This document shows positions 31,679 through 44,405 of a DNA stretch of 64,000 bases, in pieces. The translations under genes were made by a program, and so were the position numbers. This stretch comes from Aureobasidium sp. EXF-3400 (taxonomy: Eukaryota; Ascomycota; Dothideomycetes; Dothideales; Saccotheciaceae), in the NCBI GenBank assembly GCA_024195585.1, contig SWBL01000085.1, forward strand, positions 1-64,000. The letters run 5' to 3'. A model generated the notes under the pieces. The model was given only the letters and a program-made list of their open reading frames with translations, was not told the DNA's origin and did not search any database. The stretch's first letter is position 1, and the number at the start of each line of letters is the position of its first letter.

Positions 31679-32219
31679 ATGCCTCCCCCATCTCGCAAGA
31701 AAGTCAAGCCACCTCCCACCAATGACACACAATCCAATCATCACGAAGCAAGCGAAAAAGCTCCACCTCATCGAGAGGAGCAGACACAACAAGATCTCAA
31801 CCTAGCTTCCAAGACAATGCATACCATCACTCGCACGTCCACTCATCGTTCAATCCCCCCATCATATGCGACCTCAAATGCGACTCTCGATGAAACAATA
31901 CTCGAAGGACATCGCCGACTAAGAAAATCTTTAGATGATATGAAGGCTGAGCTTCAGAGACGAGAAGCAGCGAAGCAGAATGGTGGTGAGTACTCAATAT
32001 CTGTTATTCTCTTTGTCAAGCTAATGTACTCGATCAACAGAACCTATGCTCAGGAATGAGACACAGACGAGCCCTTCTGGAGAAGGAGATGAGATGCTAG
32101 AAGCAGATGCACCTACTTCTTCAAACGACCAACCAATCAACAAGTCCGATCAGAACAGTGCTCAGATGCAAATTCAACCCAGAAGATACCCTCAAAGAAT
32201 GTGCAGATATAGAGAATGA
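31679..32219 (+). CDS. hypothetical small hydrophilic protein
   Basis: Exons 31679..31985 and 32041..32219 give about 161 residues. Low complexity: a basic/proline start (MPPPSRKKVKPPP), Gln/His/Glu-rich middle, one PPSY motif and a short helix with coiled-coil character (HRRLRKSLDDMKAELQRREAA). The second exon is acidic and ends in RRYPQRMCRYRE. The intron of 55 nt has GTGAGT and CAACAG. No domain is recognised. A decayed copy of the end of exon 1, the intron and exon 2 appears at about 43.42-43.67 kb, which supports this being a real transcription unit with a relative elsewhere. Confidence 0.5.
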
Positions 32220-32900
32220 GAAACACAGCACACGGCGGAACAAGGAGAGGAGTTAGATTGAGAACGATGACTGTTATGCCCCCAAGGCATGACATAACAT
32301 CATTAGAATGGAATTACTCAAAAGCAAAATTGATGACCAGGCTTTCCCTCTCGATATTTTCCTGGTGCAATCACTCATCGTGTGACACGACGTGTCATGA
32401 ATCGAAGACTGCTTACTCCAATTCCAGCGCCTTGATGACTTTAGACACTCTACTCAATGTTCTTTTTTGAGGCTGGCAGTCACAAGTCGTTGGACGACAG
32501 GCCATTCCAATGACTTTGGGAGAGCAAGGTGGATACAAGCATCTTGTTGGAAGTATTGCTTTGGAGATGTACGGATATCTTGGATGATATGAAAAGAGCT
32601 ATGCATACTGAAAGTCATCTTTCCATCATCTCTCTCTCTAGGCAGAGCTCTAGTCTGGGGTCTCTCATGCAATCTTATATCCAGAAAAAAAATAAAAAAC
32701 ACACACACACATCACGTTCTTCGGCACACGAGGGAAGTAGTGTCATGGGAGTTCTTATTTTTCATAAACCAATCGAATCATCTGAGCCAGCAAAACTATA
32801 GACTACATAATCCCCTTCCCATACCGACGCAATAAAAACGCCGCTGTAAAGTAATGAACCCATTCCCATCTTTTCTTCTCCGATGATATCTTTTCCGAGT
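32220..32900. other. intergenic between orphan and HSH155 3' ends
   Basis: Convergent 3' flanks. An (AC)n run is at 32699-32711. No gene is supported. Confidence 0.4.
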
Positions 32901-35900
32901 CTAGAAGATTGCCATCAACTCAAACCTATCAACAGTCTCATCATCAAGATTGGGGTAGTAAGGCACCATAGCATCAGCAGCATGCACATAGGCATCATTG
33001 TAGAGTCTCCAGTATGGCGTTCTGACTTTACGTGCAGGGTGGAAAAGACCAGCCCAGACGTAATTCATAACCACACCAGTACCGACAGCCACACGAACGG
33101 CATCGATGGCTTCGATCATACGATCGATAACGTGAGGCGAAGTCTCGAAGATATTAGGGTAGAGTAGGTTGAGCAAGTGGAGCATTGCGTCTTCGCAGCC
33201 AAGACCAACGACACCGAGGGCCACGTGCTTGACAACCGATGCTGCTGTTTGGCGATGCACTTGGTCGCGGTCGATAAGTGCGTCTTCGAGCAGTGGTGTC
33301 ACAGCGTAGACGTAGTCCTTGGCCATCTCTCCAATGTACTCGAAGAGGAAGGACAATGACTTCAATACACCGTTCTGCACGTTGAGTTCAGGAACACGGT
33401 ATTCGTTCATCAGTGCCGGCAGGACTGTGAAAGGTGCGCAAGTTTCCGCAACGATGCCAATAGCAACGGCGGTACAAACACGCGATTGACGCTCCTGGAC
33501 GCGCAAATTGTTCAGCAGTGTTGCCAGAACATCTTGTGGACCGATGGCCTTCGCGATAAAACCGAATGTGTTGTTGGCTGCTCGTCGGATACCCTTCTTG
33601 TGTGCCTTGAGCATGTCAAGAAGTTCGAAACAGATACGCATCCACTCGCGGGGGTTGACACTTTCCGGACCGCGGTCGGCGATACGACCAACCAAGTCAA
33701 TTGTGTTTTCCTGGACCTTCTCGTGACGGTTACGGAGAATGGGAGTTAGTCGTGGCAGAAGATCCTTGATAGGCGGTTGTACTTGGTTAATTCCGATGAC
33801 TGTAACGATCGAGCGTAGTGCACCAAGCACTGAACCAAGAACCTCGGGATATTCTTCACCCAGGTTCTCGTACAGGTTGATACTGATCGTGCCCAGAAGG
33901 TTCTCCTGTCCACAGTGCTTCATGACAATAGCAATTCGTGATACCAGGTCGGCAGATTGTTGTCTGACTGTGGCTGACTTGTTGCTTAGACGGAAGAGAA
34001 TGGTACTGGCGATTTGAGGCAGGTATGGTGTGCATCGAGTGTCGAGGGCGTTGACCACTGTTCCGAATCCGTTCAGAATGGTAACGTCTTCTACTGTTTG
34101 TTCTTGGAAAGCGGTCAGAATACCATCAACCAAACGCTCTTCGAGACGCTCGTTGATATCGGCAGCACCCAGGCTGGCAATGGACTTCTCAATGGTCTCC
34201 ATTGTCATCTTTCGGTACGCTTCACTCTCGTCCTTGAGGTTGTCAACGACTCTCTCCACAATCTCACCACAGCCAACCTTTCGGCCAAGGTCTCCTGTGG
34301 TCTCAACGACCTGGACGTAGTTTCGTCGGTCCAATGCCATTCTTCGCACCCAGAAACTCTTGAAGAAATCATCAAGAACGGTCTCCTTCAGGTAAGCAGC
34401 TGTGACACCGTTGGTGTTGGCGCATTGTGACAGAACCTTCAAAACAACCTTCTTCATCTCCTCATCTGGTGATGAGAACTCACGCAGCAGAATCTCCATG
34501 ATCTGACTAACGTAGTAGTTGGCAAATTCTTCATCCATCAAAGGAACAACGTAACCGACAGCCTTGAGGAAACCAGCAAGACCCTTACCACGCTGCTTGC
34601 GAGCTCCAGTCCACAGAGGGTTGAGAATGTCATCGAAACTCTCAATACCGTAAGGGTTGGCAGCCTCAGCAAGAGCGGCGATGGCCAATGCCGTCACAGT
34701 ACGGACCTTAGTCTGCTCGTCATTCAGGTTGTCTCCTATGCAGTCGACAAGGCCCTTCAGATGAGGAAGGACAGCGCAACCCATGAGGATAGGGATTTGT
34801 TGCACAATCTTGACACCAGTGTGTCTCGCTTGCCATGACTTCTTACTCTTGCATACAGCGCGCAAGAAAGGAAGAAGTGCAGGAATACCAAGAGCGCTAG
34901 CAACAACTGCGAAGGCACGAGCAGTAGTGTTTCTGACGTACTCATCCGCGTGGTCAATATCAGGACGCATGGTGGAAATCATGTGTGCGAGACCAGCAGC
35001 CTTGGCCAAATTGGAGATGATCTCACGACCTTCGACACGTGCGTAGTAATCTTGATCGATCAGCAATGGCTCGATAACGACCAAAATCTTGTGGGTGTAA
35101 GGTCTGACCAAATCATCAAGTTTGTACAGAATACGGTCGATGACCTTGACGAGCAAATGACGTTCTTGATCTTCGAGTGTCTTCTCCATGAGTAGAGGAA
35201 GAATTTGGTCGAAGAGTGGACCGGCACCAAACGAACGAGCATTGTCAGTAAGTTGACGCAGCGCAGTTTTACGCATAGGAGGAGTTCCGTTCTTGACCTT
35301 GATAAGCAGGCGCATGATCTTGCGCTCCTTGAGTTCATCGACGCTCATTTCATTCTCGTCGGCACCATCGACAAGCTTTCCGAAGTATGCCATGTCTTCT
35401 GGCTTCAGACGAAGCTCGCCAACTCCAGGCAGCTCGCTTGGAAGGTCCTTGCCAAGTGATCGAGGATCGACGGGTTGTTGCATCATGAAACCACCTTGTA
35501 GCGAAGCAGGAGTGCTGGGAACTCTGTGTGCAGGTACTCGGGTGGGCTCGTAGCCAGGGGGGAATGGTAGAGTGCGGTAACCTTCCTTCTCGCCAGGAAG
35601 CATCATGTCGAGCTCCTCGTCGGACAGAGGGGCATTTCTGCCAGAGATGTCGGTACCGTAGCCAGCTCCAGCGGCGGGAGTCTGGGAGGGGTGCATAGGA
35701 GTGGCGAGACCTGCGTTTCCGCCAACAGGAGTTGCAGCGGTGAGAGAAGGCGCCATATCGAAACGAGAGCGCTTCCTGGGCTCGGCCTGAGCTGCGGGTG
35801 CAGGAGTCGAGTCCCAGCGGGAGCGCTTGCTTTCAGGAGCGTCTTCGCTCTTAACGACGGCGTCCTTTGCAGCAGCAGCATCATCGACCGAGCTGTCCCA

Positions 35901-36497
35901 TCGCTGCTTTCGCTTACGAGGAGCAGCAACTTCGGACGATTCCTCGTCAGCCTTTAGCGTAGGCTTGTGCTCAACCACAGCGTCCATGTCATCCTCGCCC
36001 TTGGCTTGCTTCTCTTCAATGAGTTTGTGTACCCGCTCTTCCTCGCGCTCAATCTCGCGTTGCTTCATGACCTCCTTGTAGCTTTGACCGTCGGGGCTGA
36101 GTTGGCGGTTGAAACGACGCTTCTGGTAATCCGATTCGCGACTGGCGATTTGGGCCTGCTTCTCGCGATCGACGAGGATATCGCCTTCTCCGTTGGCGTA
36201 TTCGTTCATCTGTTCGGTAGTGGCGGTATACTGGCCGACCAGTCTTCTGCTCTGGTCCTCGCCATCGGCGTCGTCCATGTCGTCGTCCTCGTTGACGGCG
36301 ATGGACATGTTGTATCCGGCATATTTGTCGACAGTTCCGTTTCCGTAGAGCTCAGTATCGGCATTGTCGGTGAGCGACTGCTTGGTCGGATTGGCCCTGG
36401 TAGAAGCGCGCTCCTGCTGCAGTCGGCGGATTTCAGCTATCGCCTCGTCAGTCTCGGCGCGCGATTTCGAGGAACTGCTGTGCTTACCGTCAGACAT
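32901..36497 (-). CDS. HSH155: U2 snRNP component Hsh155/SF3B1
   Basis: Single minus-strand exon, 1198 residues. This is the large SF3b subunit that clamps the branch-site helix during prespliceosome formation in the nucleus. The N-terminal third is charged and disordered, with a repeated RWDS pattern ([21 protein letters not shown]) that in human SF3B1 binds U2AF-homology motifs. From about residue 400 to the end are the HEAT repeats. Highly conserved stretches include [42 protein letters not shown] and [22 protein letters not shown]. The lysine matching the human K700 hotspot is present (Lys597, codon at 34707-34709). It is intron-free, unlike several neighbours. Length fits fungal orthologues. 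Confidence 0.97.
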   Translation of the reverse strand: MSDGKHSSSSKSRAETDEAIAEIRRLQQERASTRANPTKQSLTDNADTELYGNGTVDKYAGYNMSIAVNEDDDMDDADGEDQSRRLVGQYTATTEQMNEYANGEGDILVDREKQAQIASRESDYQKRRFNRQLSPDGQSYKEVMKQREIEREEERVHKLIEEKQAKGEDDMDAVVEHKPTLKADEESSEVAAPRKRKQRWDSSVDDAAAAKDAVVKSEDAPESKRSRWDSTPAPAAQAEPRKRSRFDMAPSLTAATPVGGNAGLATPMHPSQTPAAGAGYGTDISGRNAPLSDEELDMMLPGEKEGYRTLPFPPGYEPTRVPAHRVPSTPASLQGGFMMQQPVDPRSLGKDLPSELPGVGELRLKPEDMAYFGKLVDGADENEMSVDELKERKIMRLLIKVKNGTPPMRKTALRQLTDNARSFGAGPLFDQILPLLMEKTLEDQERHLLVKVIDRILYKLDDLVRPYTHKILVVIEPLLIDQDYYARVEGREIISNLAKAAGLAHMISTMRPDIDHADEYVRNTTARAFAVVASALGIPALLPFLRAVCKSKKSWQARHTGVKIVQQIPILMGCAVLPHLKGLVDCIGDNLNDEQTKVRTVTALAIAALAEAANPYGIESFDDILNPLWTGARKQRGKGLAGFLKAVGYVVPLMDEEFANYYVSQIMEILLREFSSPDEEMKKVVLKVLSQCANTNGVTAAYLKETVLDDFFKSFWVRRMALDRRNYVQVVETTGDLGRKVGCGEIVERVVDNLKDESEAYRKMTMETIEKSIASLGAADINERLEERLVDGILTAFQEQTVEDVTILNGFGTVVNALDTRCTPYLPQIASTILFRLSNKSATVRQQSADLVSRIAIVMKHCGQENLLGTISINLYENLGEEYPEVLGSVLGALRSIVTVIGINQVQPPIKDLLPRLTPILRNRHEKVQENTIDLVGRIADRGPESVNPREWMRICFELLDMLKAHKKGIRRAANNTFGFIAKAIGPQDVLATLLNNLRVQERQSRVCTAVAIGIVAETCAPFTVLPALMNEYRVPELNVQNGVLKSLSFLFEYIGEMAKDYVYAVTPLLEDALIDRDQVHRQTAASVVKHVALGVVGLGCEDAMLHLLNLLYPNIFETSPHVIDRMIEAIDAVRVAVGTGVVMNYVWAGLFHPARKVRTPYWRLYNDAYVHAADAMVPYYPNLDDETVDRFELMAIF

Positions 36498-37079
36498 GGT
36501 GATGTCGCTATCTGGGCATTCAGGGGGTCATTAATATACAGTTTCTGCAAACGATGAGGGGTTTGCGCGCAATGTCCAGTCGTTGATTGAGGGAATGCAA
36601 GAGTGAAGTCAGAACATGGTGCTTCTTTCCAAATGTGACGCTTCTCTCCAGAAAGTTGATGCCAAGCCAACAGACCGCTCTCCGCCTTCCATCCACTCCA
36701 ACCTCCATCTCACCACTTCTGAACTCCATCTATGTTAAAACTCTGACTGGCTTCAATCTGAAAATGGGAAGTATAGTCAATGAGGGCGGGACTGATATCA
36801 GCGAAAGAGAGTCAAATGTGCTTCTCAATAGGTATCACTCTAACCCGATGCTGTCGAGATGTCATCTTCAAATCAGAGACACGACCAAAGAGAGCAGATG
36901 AGACAAGTCTACAGAAATTCTCACGTAGGTAATGTGCACGCCGAGAGGTAATAATTCCGTGCTATCCCATAAGCATAAGTTCAAATTTATCACAACATCA
37001 CGTTTTCCAAGCTCCCTTCCTTTCCACAAACCCATATTTCTCCCATAATCGTACTCGTCTCACAGCATGCACATCCAAC
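36498..37079. other. divergent promoter region, HSH155 / TPR-like gene
   Basis: About 580 bp between divergent starts. Pyrimidine-rich sequence precedes 37080. No further gene is seen. Confidence 0.4.
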
Positions 37080-38209
37080 ATGGATAAAGACTTGCACCCG
37101 CGTGTGCACATTACACCATCATTTCCTTTCGAGCTGCATCACATCAAAGCACTTTACCTAAACCATCAATACAAAGAGTGCGTGCGTAGATGCGAGGACT
37201 TGCTTGCTCGCAATCAGGTAACTTATCATCAACCAAAGGCACAATATTCGATGGCTGAATCTGACCTGTACGATAGGATGAACCTGCACATGTCATCTTT
37301 CTCAACTTCTATGCCGCAATGTCCAACGAAGGTCTTGCCACAACAATGCATGTTTACTCCGTATGGAGACTACCGAAGATTTCTGCAGCCGAGACCGCGT
37401 ACACCAGGGCACTGAGTACATGTTCCGAGGCAGAGCGTCACCTTGAGGAGAGCTCCGCTCTTTCTCTACCAGGTCTCGCTATCGATCAACCCATGCCTCA
37501 TCCTGCAGCCTCGAGACAGATTCATGTGCGTAAGAGGAACAACAAGCCATCACTTGCTCATCTTGGTCCTGGCATCGAGCGATCCCACAGTAGCTCCAGC
37601 AAACGTGCAGAGCGTGTAAACTTCAGTTGGCCACGTAACTTCACGCCCCTGTCCTGCGCAACGGTCAAGGCCATTCAATACAGTGTTTGTCAAGACATGA
37701 TGACTCCTCTGGACGACCCATTCACAGTCTCTCCTTCCGAGCCATCAAGCGGTGTAATATCAGCCCAGGACACTCCCATCAAGACCAGTAACCTCAGTGC
37801 AAACAACAGCAACAATTCGTTCGACTCGCCCCATCCTCCATCCCCTACACCTTCCTACACATCTGTCCAGTCTGCTGCCTCACGTGCTCACGCAGCTTAC
37901 TTGACCCATCTCATCGCTATTCACGCTCAACTGACCACTCATCTCCATCATCTACTCGACTTGAAGCAATCCACCATCACCGAGCAAGAAGAGCGTGTTC
38001 ATCGTCAGAGCGGATCCGTTAGCAGCACCAAGACTGCCACAAAATTGCCTCAATCGCGCAGTTTCTGGAGCTTCAAGGATGCAGAGGCAGAGATGAAAGA
38101 AAAGTTGACCAGAATTGAGGAAGGTAAAGCTAAGGGCTGGGAGACTGCTAGATTCGAGCCGAAGAGATATGTTGAGTTGGCTGAAGATGCACTTGCAGAG
38201 TTGGAATGA
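37080..38209 (+). CDS. hypothetical protein with TPR-like N-terminus
   Basis: Exons 37080..37217 and 37277..38209 give about 356 residues. The first 95 residues look like one or two TPR helices pairs: FELHHIKALYLNHQYKECVRRCEDLL, then AHVIFLNFYAAMSNEGLA, then SAAETAYTRALSTCSEAERHL. The middle is Ser/Pro-rich and disordered. A helical region near 260-290 (AAYLTHLIAIHAQLTTHLHHLLDL) and an acidic/basic C-terminal coiled coil (AEAEMKEKLTRIEEGKAKGWE) follow. The 59-nt intron joins QDEPAHV in phase. I cannot assign a function; proteins of this layout occur in filamentous ascomycetes. Confidence 0.65.
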
Positions 38210-39430
38210 GTCGAGTGGTAACGATCGAGCAAAGGTAATGGTGTTGATGCGAGCTTGGTATGGTCGTAAATCGATGTAATGCAATGCAGTCGTTCTACAG
38301 TCTAATCAAGTCCCTCATTTCAGTATGGTGTCTTGCAAGATCCCTTAAAAAATTTAGTTGCTGGAGATTGAATTTTCGAATTCACTTGCTAAATGATGCT
38401 GTCGCCATCATCGGTACTATGGTGAGTTAAGTCACACATCTACATTACCGAACACTATGCTAACGAAGGGCGATATAGGATCTGGTCTTCGATGATCGAC
38501 TGCGGGCTAGACAATCGAAAAAGAATGTCTACGATGCAGAGAGCGTGGAGTGTTTTGTGGTGTAAATATGTGGCGTTTCTATATCAGTTTTTTTCGGCAG
38601 GATCAGCCGTTTTAGAGATGCCACCTTCCTTCCCATTCCGCGTAAGCTGTGTTTTGAAAGACCAAAACCAACCTGTTATCTCTTGCTTACTGTTTTCTTT
38701 CTTTAAGGTAAGTGTATTCAATGACCGAACACGGAAACCAAACTGTCTAATTCTTGACGATCTTCACCTGCAGCAATCAGCTTCCACCATCCTTTCGCAC
38801 GCGACATACCATCCATATCGAGAGATTCCCAAAAGAGGCTTTCATTGAATGTCAGTGTTGAAGCAGACCCAGCACTCTGATAATTTGACTAAACAATGGA
38901 AAGACCCAACAGATCACATCCAGAGGTTTCTGCAATGCTCCAGTGCTAGTTCGCTTTGTTGATTAGCAATCAATGGCAACCATATAACCATCGCCAATCT
39001 CCATCCGGCTCAAGACTTCTCAGCATTGTACATTTTATGAGCCCATCAGTATATATAACCTGGCTTTTGTCTTTCCATGGCAATTCGAAAAGATCAATCA
39101 CGTCCATACTGGACTATATATGAGGACGAAGCTCATCCTCAGACTGGAGCTCAAGGCTAAGCCGAAGTCCAACTTGGGTCTGCACCAGCCATGCAAACAA
39201 TCATGCAAGCCGACGCATCACAAGTTCGGTCACACCCTCTTCGCGAGATCACTCCAACTCGTCAACCTCCGCATCCCGACATACACCATGGTCAAGTCAT
39301 CTCGGGCAATAAGAGTGATCAACCAATGAAAAGAGCGCTACGGATATCGACAATATATACCAGGATCCACCAAAGACGTTGGACAATAGCAATTGTAGAG
39401 TGGCTGGTGGCTGGACTGCTCGCAGATATG
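38210..39430. other. left part of degenerate island
   Basis: No intact gene. Frames here are short. This begins a 6.7-kb stretch, to 44923, between two conserved genes, holding only relics and repeats. Confidence 0.45.
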
Positions 39431-39436
39431 GTCCGC

Positions 39437-39546
39437 CACATCACCGCCATATCACCGCCATATCACCGCCATATCACCGCCATATCACCGCCATATCACC
39501 GCCATATCACCGCCATATCACCGCCCTATCACCGCCATATCACCAC
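39437..39546. repeat. 11-bp minisatellite (CATATCACCGC)n
   Basis: About ten nearly perfect tandem copies of the 11-bp unit CATATCACCGC; one copy has CCTATC in place of CATATC. There are no spacers, so it is not a CRISPR array. It can be read through as a repeating Tyr/His/Ser/Pro peptide, but the enclosing frames have no other sign of coding. Confidence 0.9.
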
Positions 39547-41110
39547 AGATTCCAAGGCTTCTAACAGCTATCCCGCAGATACTAGTTAACAGTTTTCCTC
39601 TCTGAGGGTCTGACAGTCATCCACACTAAGACTCCTATCGAAGAGATCCCCTTTGTATACCACCGGGTGAGACGTTTCCTCGGGCCTCACCTGCAGAAAT
39701 TGAACGTCAGCTTCCAAGGATGGTGTCTCCAGCGCCTTCTACCTATCAATTGGGCTTTGGCAACCTTTCGTCAGATACTGCTGGCACTCATGTGTCATCC
39801 CTCCAACATTCCAGGCGCTCAGGATTCCTTGGATGTCGCCAGAATAGAAACCCGTATCTTGGATATCGACCGTGTGCCAGAGTTATGTCAAAGCAAGCAA
39901 AAAGTCGCCTTTCGAGATGCACAACTGAAGCGTCTAGTTCGTAAGACAGGCTATCCACTCGATCAAGTTTCTACATCAGAAGTTTAATCGCTTGAGAGAA
40001 ACACTTAATAGTACCTGGAGAGTCAGCATACTGCCGTTGGACATATACCAAACGGCATCACCGAGTACCAGGTATTATGCGACGAATGCAAGACTCCGAT
40101 GATCCCTCTGCTTCCAGGGGTTCTTGAGATGATTGCCTCCGAGGCAGACCACGAGGACCTCCCAGCACAGCGATATGTTAGCAGACTCTGGAGAAGAGCC
40201 ACGTTGCCCAAATTTCACACTGTTTGAAGAAACGGTGCACGACTTCAACAAACCTGGCATGGTTGATATGCTGGAGATCTGTCAGAGCCCAGTCTTTGAA
40301 CCCAAGGTTCGCACTCTGGTCGTCACCGTAGATGGCAAGCGTAGATACTCGGCAAAATGTCCAAAGATCTACGTCCGGGCGCTATCAGCATTGGCAGTTC
40401 ACGGGCAAAGACTGCGTCTGGGGATCTGCTGGCGTCCAAGAGATACGACTAGACTGGTCGGTGCTAAGGAGAGGGACACGGGAGATTTTGCTACAAAGAC
40501 ACACAATCGATAGGAAGCCGACGGAAAACCACGGCTAAAAACGACTGGCCAAAGATGTGAATACTCTACGACGAAAATCCCTCATCTGGACGATTCCATT
40601 ACGCGCTGGCATAAAATGGACGAGGCTGTTCATCCAACGACACAACCCTTGAAAGCCCAGAGTCCGAAGCAACCAGCACCAGCGATGATGAATCTCGCAG
40701 TAACGACCCAGAGAACAGCAGATATTGGAGAAGCTCAGAGTTCAGATACGGGGCACCGGTATGGAAAGATCTGGTGACTGTATAGTACACAACTGGGTGA
40801 TCCACTGTTCGGTCTCAGCATTGCAGAGCTAATCCGTCTCTACATCTTTGCCGATAGAGTTAAATTTCTGGTTCTGAGGAGACAGATCATGACGGAGACT
40901 GTACGGAAAGAGATACAGAATCTACAGACAAGCGATCTACCACATCACTTGCTTGCTTTATGACCAACTCACTACCGTTGTCTGTCCCGGTTTATATACA
41001 CGCAGTGGAGTGGTACACCAACCACTGGAGCCCTCCCGAAGACTCCAAAGGTATCTGGAAAGCTAATACACTGATTCATGCATATGCCGGTGATTATAGT
41101 GGAGTGGCGC
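39547..41110. other. degenerate sequence, possibly older part of a gene relic
   Basis: Frames shift repeatedly. One patch at about 40040-40225 reads IPNGITEYQVLCDECKTPMI and onward before a stop at a shifted frame. The next patch continues in another frame. This suggests decayed coding sequence, perhaps belonging to the helicase relic to the right, but no family is recognised. Confidence 0.3.
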
Positions 41111-42240
41111 CATCATAGATACCGGACTGTATCTGCGTGACCTCGAAGACGATATCGAGCTTGAGGATATCGTTATGTCAGACGAGCAAGAGCTAGACAC
41201 CACCGATTCACCAGAACACCACCTAATACAACAAGACAACAATCCTGTAGTCAGAGTCCACGTCCGTCAGCAATCGTGGGAACGACTCTCTCATATGAGT
41301 ATTGAAGACATGAGATCACCTCGCATCGAGTCACTACTTCAGAAGGTCGAGTTCATCGGACAAGCATATCCAGACGAGAGAATTCTTCGTCTTCTCCAAG
41401 TTCCTCAAGTTTCATGACCTCGTTAAGAATGTCCAAACCCTTAGATCCCAAGAACCAGGTCGTGCAGGCTCAAGATAAAGAGTTCATCGCCAAAAACCGC
41501 GCTGAAAAGGCCGCTGCCGCCAAAGCCAGCCCGAAGGAGGCCGCTCCTGTCGCTATTCCTCCCAAGCCCTGTGCCGTAGACATCAAAGGCTGCTTTGGGG
41601 CCACTTTATCGGTATGTCAACCCCTCAACACTCGTGATCGGATCCGGCTGATACCTTCTTCCAGCCAACAAGCAGAAAACTCCCAACTATCCTGAGAATC
41701 TTCAACCCCACTTGAGCCAGCTTCGTAAGCATCGTTTGCTTCTCTGTACGACCTCAACTAACATATCAAGCAGCTGAGGACGGCCAGATACCCTCAGTTT
41801 GAGACGCATCTAAATTGCTTTCTGCTGCCTCCCAACGCCTCAATACAAGCTGTGCAGTTGAGCTCCAGCTTGTCCGAAAAGCAGTGCAGTTGGTACCAAT
41901 TCGACGGTACTGTTCCTGATCCCGTTCGTCACAATGTTCCAGACAAGGACATGTACTAGGTTGCCTGAGACTTGTTCTACGAGCGTGCCGCCAGCATGCC
42001 ATTTGTTGGCAAGCGCAAGAAGAACCTTACAGGCTTAACTTTCAACCGCTCGCATTCGAGACTTCAATGTGTGCAAGGGCACCGCCGTGATGCTCGTAAT
42101 GGCCGGCTCCGGTGGTGCCGGACTCAACTTAACAGCCGCGTCTCATGTCATCCTCTACGAGCCTTGGTGGAGAGATTCAGATGAGCAACAAGCCATCGGT
42201 CGAGCATATCGATTGGGTCGAAAGCTCCCCGTCCAGCGCA
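41110..42240 (+). pseudogene. SNF2-type helicase C-terminal relic
   Basis: Two separated pieces match the C-terminal helicase lobe of SNF2 ATPases. The first, about 41170-41420, reads SPRIESLLQKVEFIGQAYPD. It then needs a frame shift near 41390 to continue as VFSKFLKFHDL, which resembles the KxIVFSQF block. The second, about 42048-42230, reads IRDFNVCKGTAVMLVMAGSG, then GAGLNLTAASHVILYEPWW and QAIGRAYRLGRK, the motif V and VI region with its arginine finger. Between them, about 600 bp are full of stops and include an unrelated Ala/Lys-rich stretch. No N-terminal ATPase lobe (Walker A, DEAH) was found. The gene is broken. Confidence 0.65.
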
Positions 42241-42403
42241 ACCCATCTACCACGAATATCCCTCTATTTCGACCACCACATGTCGTCTCTGAATCTCCCG
42301 TTCCCTCTTTTCTTGCCTCAGACACAATCTTGTAGTCCTCTGATACCAACCACATGATACAACACAAGAATCCTAGTCAGAACGAGTTCAACGTCTCTGC
42401 AAG

Positions 42404-43320
42404 ATGGCATCTCCAAACCCCTCAGCCGCTTCAGGCGATGTTCCACACGACCTTACCAGCAACCGTCCACAAGCAAAACCATACGAGATGCCAGAAGGAG
42501 AGATCGCTCAGGAAGTCGTTCGTAAAGAGAACCCTTATATCTTTCCAAGCGGGATCCCAGGGTTCGGAAACAGCATCTTAGGCCATGTCTAGAAAGTCCA
42601 CGTTGTCGACATCTATGGTACTGACCAGACTCGGTGCAAAAAGGCAACAACCAGTGATAGTATACCGGACGGGCTTTGTCGTGCTGATCGAGAGACGACA
42701 GCTCTCCTCCGATCACCTCACACCTCAAAAGCACTCTTCTCGTCACATCGTCTCGTCACTCAGAAGCACCTTTCAAACCTCGACACTCGGAAGTCGGAAG
42801 GACTCTAGCCTTGGGAGAAAGGTTCAAAGACCGGAAAGAAGGTCAAGAAGGGCAGAGGACCCAAGGCTCACTCTCGCGACAAGTTGGAGAAGAATGTTGG
42901 TAGTAAGGAGGTGTCAAGTAGCAGCAGCAACACTGTTGGCAACGATCGAGTCTCGGCATGCACTTCTGCATCTCCTAGCTCTGTCCTGGAAGGTCTATCA
43001 CCACATTAAGAACCTCGACCTACAGTTTGTGCCTGGCCCCTCGGTACTCGGTCTCTTCGCGTTGCAAGCCTTGACAAAGCTTAGGCTACAATCCCTGAAG
43101 TTGGGCTGCTTCGAAGCAACCAACGAGATGCATGAGATCATGGGCGAAAGCCACAGCGCGAACATCCAGCACCCTTCCTTCAACAGCACCAACGCACGAG
43201 TCGCGCGTCGTCTCGTACTTCATCTTCTCGACACCGGAGTGTCGTATGTTGATCTCTGCCCTGTGCAAGGAGGTGGCCATGGAAAGTCTCTTCTTCCAGG
43301 GTATGCCTAACTCATACCTA
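42404..43320 (+). pseudogene. uncharacterised, possibly decayed coding sequence
   Basis: An ATG frame at 42404-42592 (MASPNPSAASGDVPHDLTSN...) ends at TAG. Its frame reopens downstream and reads a Lys/Gly-rich segment (GKKVKKGRGPKAHSRDKL) and a Ser-rich segment before another stop near 43008. A competing 241-codon frame (42585-43310) lacks an ATG near its biological start and any domain. I cannot tell a multi-exon orphan from a relic; the latter seems likelier given the surroundings. Confidence 0.3.
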
Positions 43321-43414
43321 AACGACTTGTAAGAACACCAAGCAAACTTGCTTGGGATACGGGAGACTTTTGGTAGCGTTCCTGACAATGCTTCTACTCG
43401 GTGGATATACACCT

Positions 43415-43672
43415 ATGTAAGCTACCAGAATGATCGTGGGTTTATTAGTGTCTATGATTTACTCTGTTTTAGCTAATGTACTCGGGTAATAGAAGACATA
43501 CTCGACGAAGAGACAGAGATGGGCTCTTTGGAAAGAGACAACGACATGCCACACGCTGATAGTCTTATCTCACTCAATGAACTAATGACCGACAAGTCCC
43601 ACTAGTGAAGACGCACAAATGCAGATTGAGGGCCCATGAAGAATGACGATGCAGAGTATAGGGTCATTGAGA
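43415..43672 (+). pseudogene. decayed copy of the 31.7-kb orphan (end of exon 1, intron, exon 2)
   Basis: Aligns by eye with 31969-32219. Both share GCTAATGTACTCG followed by an AATAGAA/AACAGAA splice-acceptor region. Then come GAxGAGACAxAG, TGGAxAxGAGA, ATGAxCxAxxAxCAAGTCC, CAxATGCAxATT and finally GCAGAxTATAG near the stop. Upstream, CAGAATGxTxGTG matches the exon 1 / donor junction. Small insertions and deletions disrupt the frame. Confidence 0.5.
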
Positions 43673-44405
43673 TGAAACAACTTCAAGAGATTGATGGCCG
43701 TGGAGGTGTCACTCAGAAGCACCTTCCAAACATCTCATATAAAACGAGTTACAGCCTAGCCAGAAAAGTACTGTTCGACAGTGTTTCAGTCGCCGCCTCT
43801 TCTACTCGGCTTCCTCACTAACACCCTCTGCCTTCTTACCTACCACACGCCATCAAGGTGTCAGGTTCTTCTGTAACTTCTCACCATAGCCATCAATTCA
43901 AGGGCTGACACCAACTACTACAGCTTCATCTTGCCTCACTTTCCGAGACCTAAAGATGGAGCAGAGGTACCAACACTGTCGTCAGCGATGCATCATCCCC
44001 GACAAGAGAGATTGAGATCAGGATGAAGAGAATTGGGAACATGTCAAAAGCCACAGAGAGTGAAATACGCCGAACTTATCCTCGAATACCAGCTACTTGC
44101 TAAAATCATGTTCAATATCGAGCAAGAAGCTTTCGACACTCGCACTCAGATGGGTCAGCTCTGGCATGCAAGAGTGATCAACCCCAAGCTCGAAGTTACA
44201 GATCAGGCAAGGTCGAGCTTCGTCCTGCGACAAATTTAGCAGGCCATGAACTCAGAGAATACCACAGACGCTGGAAAGGGCAAGAAGATGAAGAGGCTGC
44301 GTTGTGAGAGAGAGTTTGCAAACAATATCGCGTTTTTCATTAGGCTCTCTGGCTGGGAAATCGTGCCACTTTTCGACGAATTCAAGGAGGCTTTCAATGG
44401 TTTCC
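43673..44405. other. right part of degenerate island
   Basis: Short frames at 44033-44239 and 44246-44428 are adjacent and could be pieces of one lost gene (for example CEREFANNIAFFIRLSGWEI), but no family is recognised. Confidence 0.3.

Noticed and set aside
39437..39546. CRISPR-like regular repeat
   Set aside because: Units are contiguous 11-mers with no spacers, and the host is a eukaryote.
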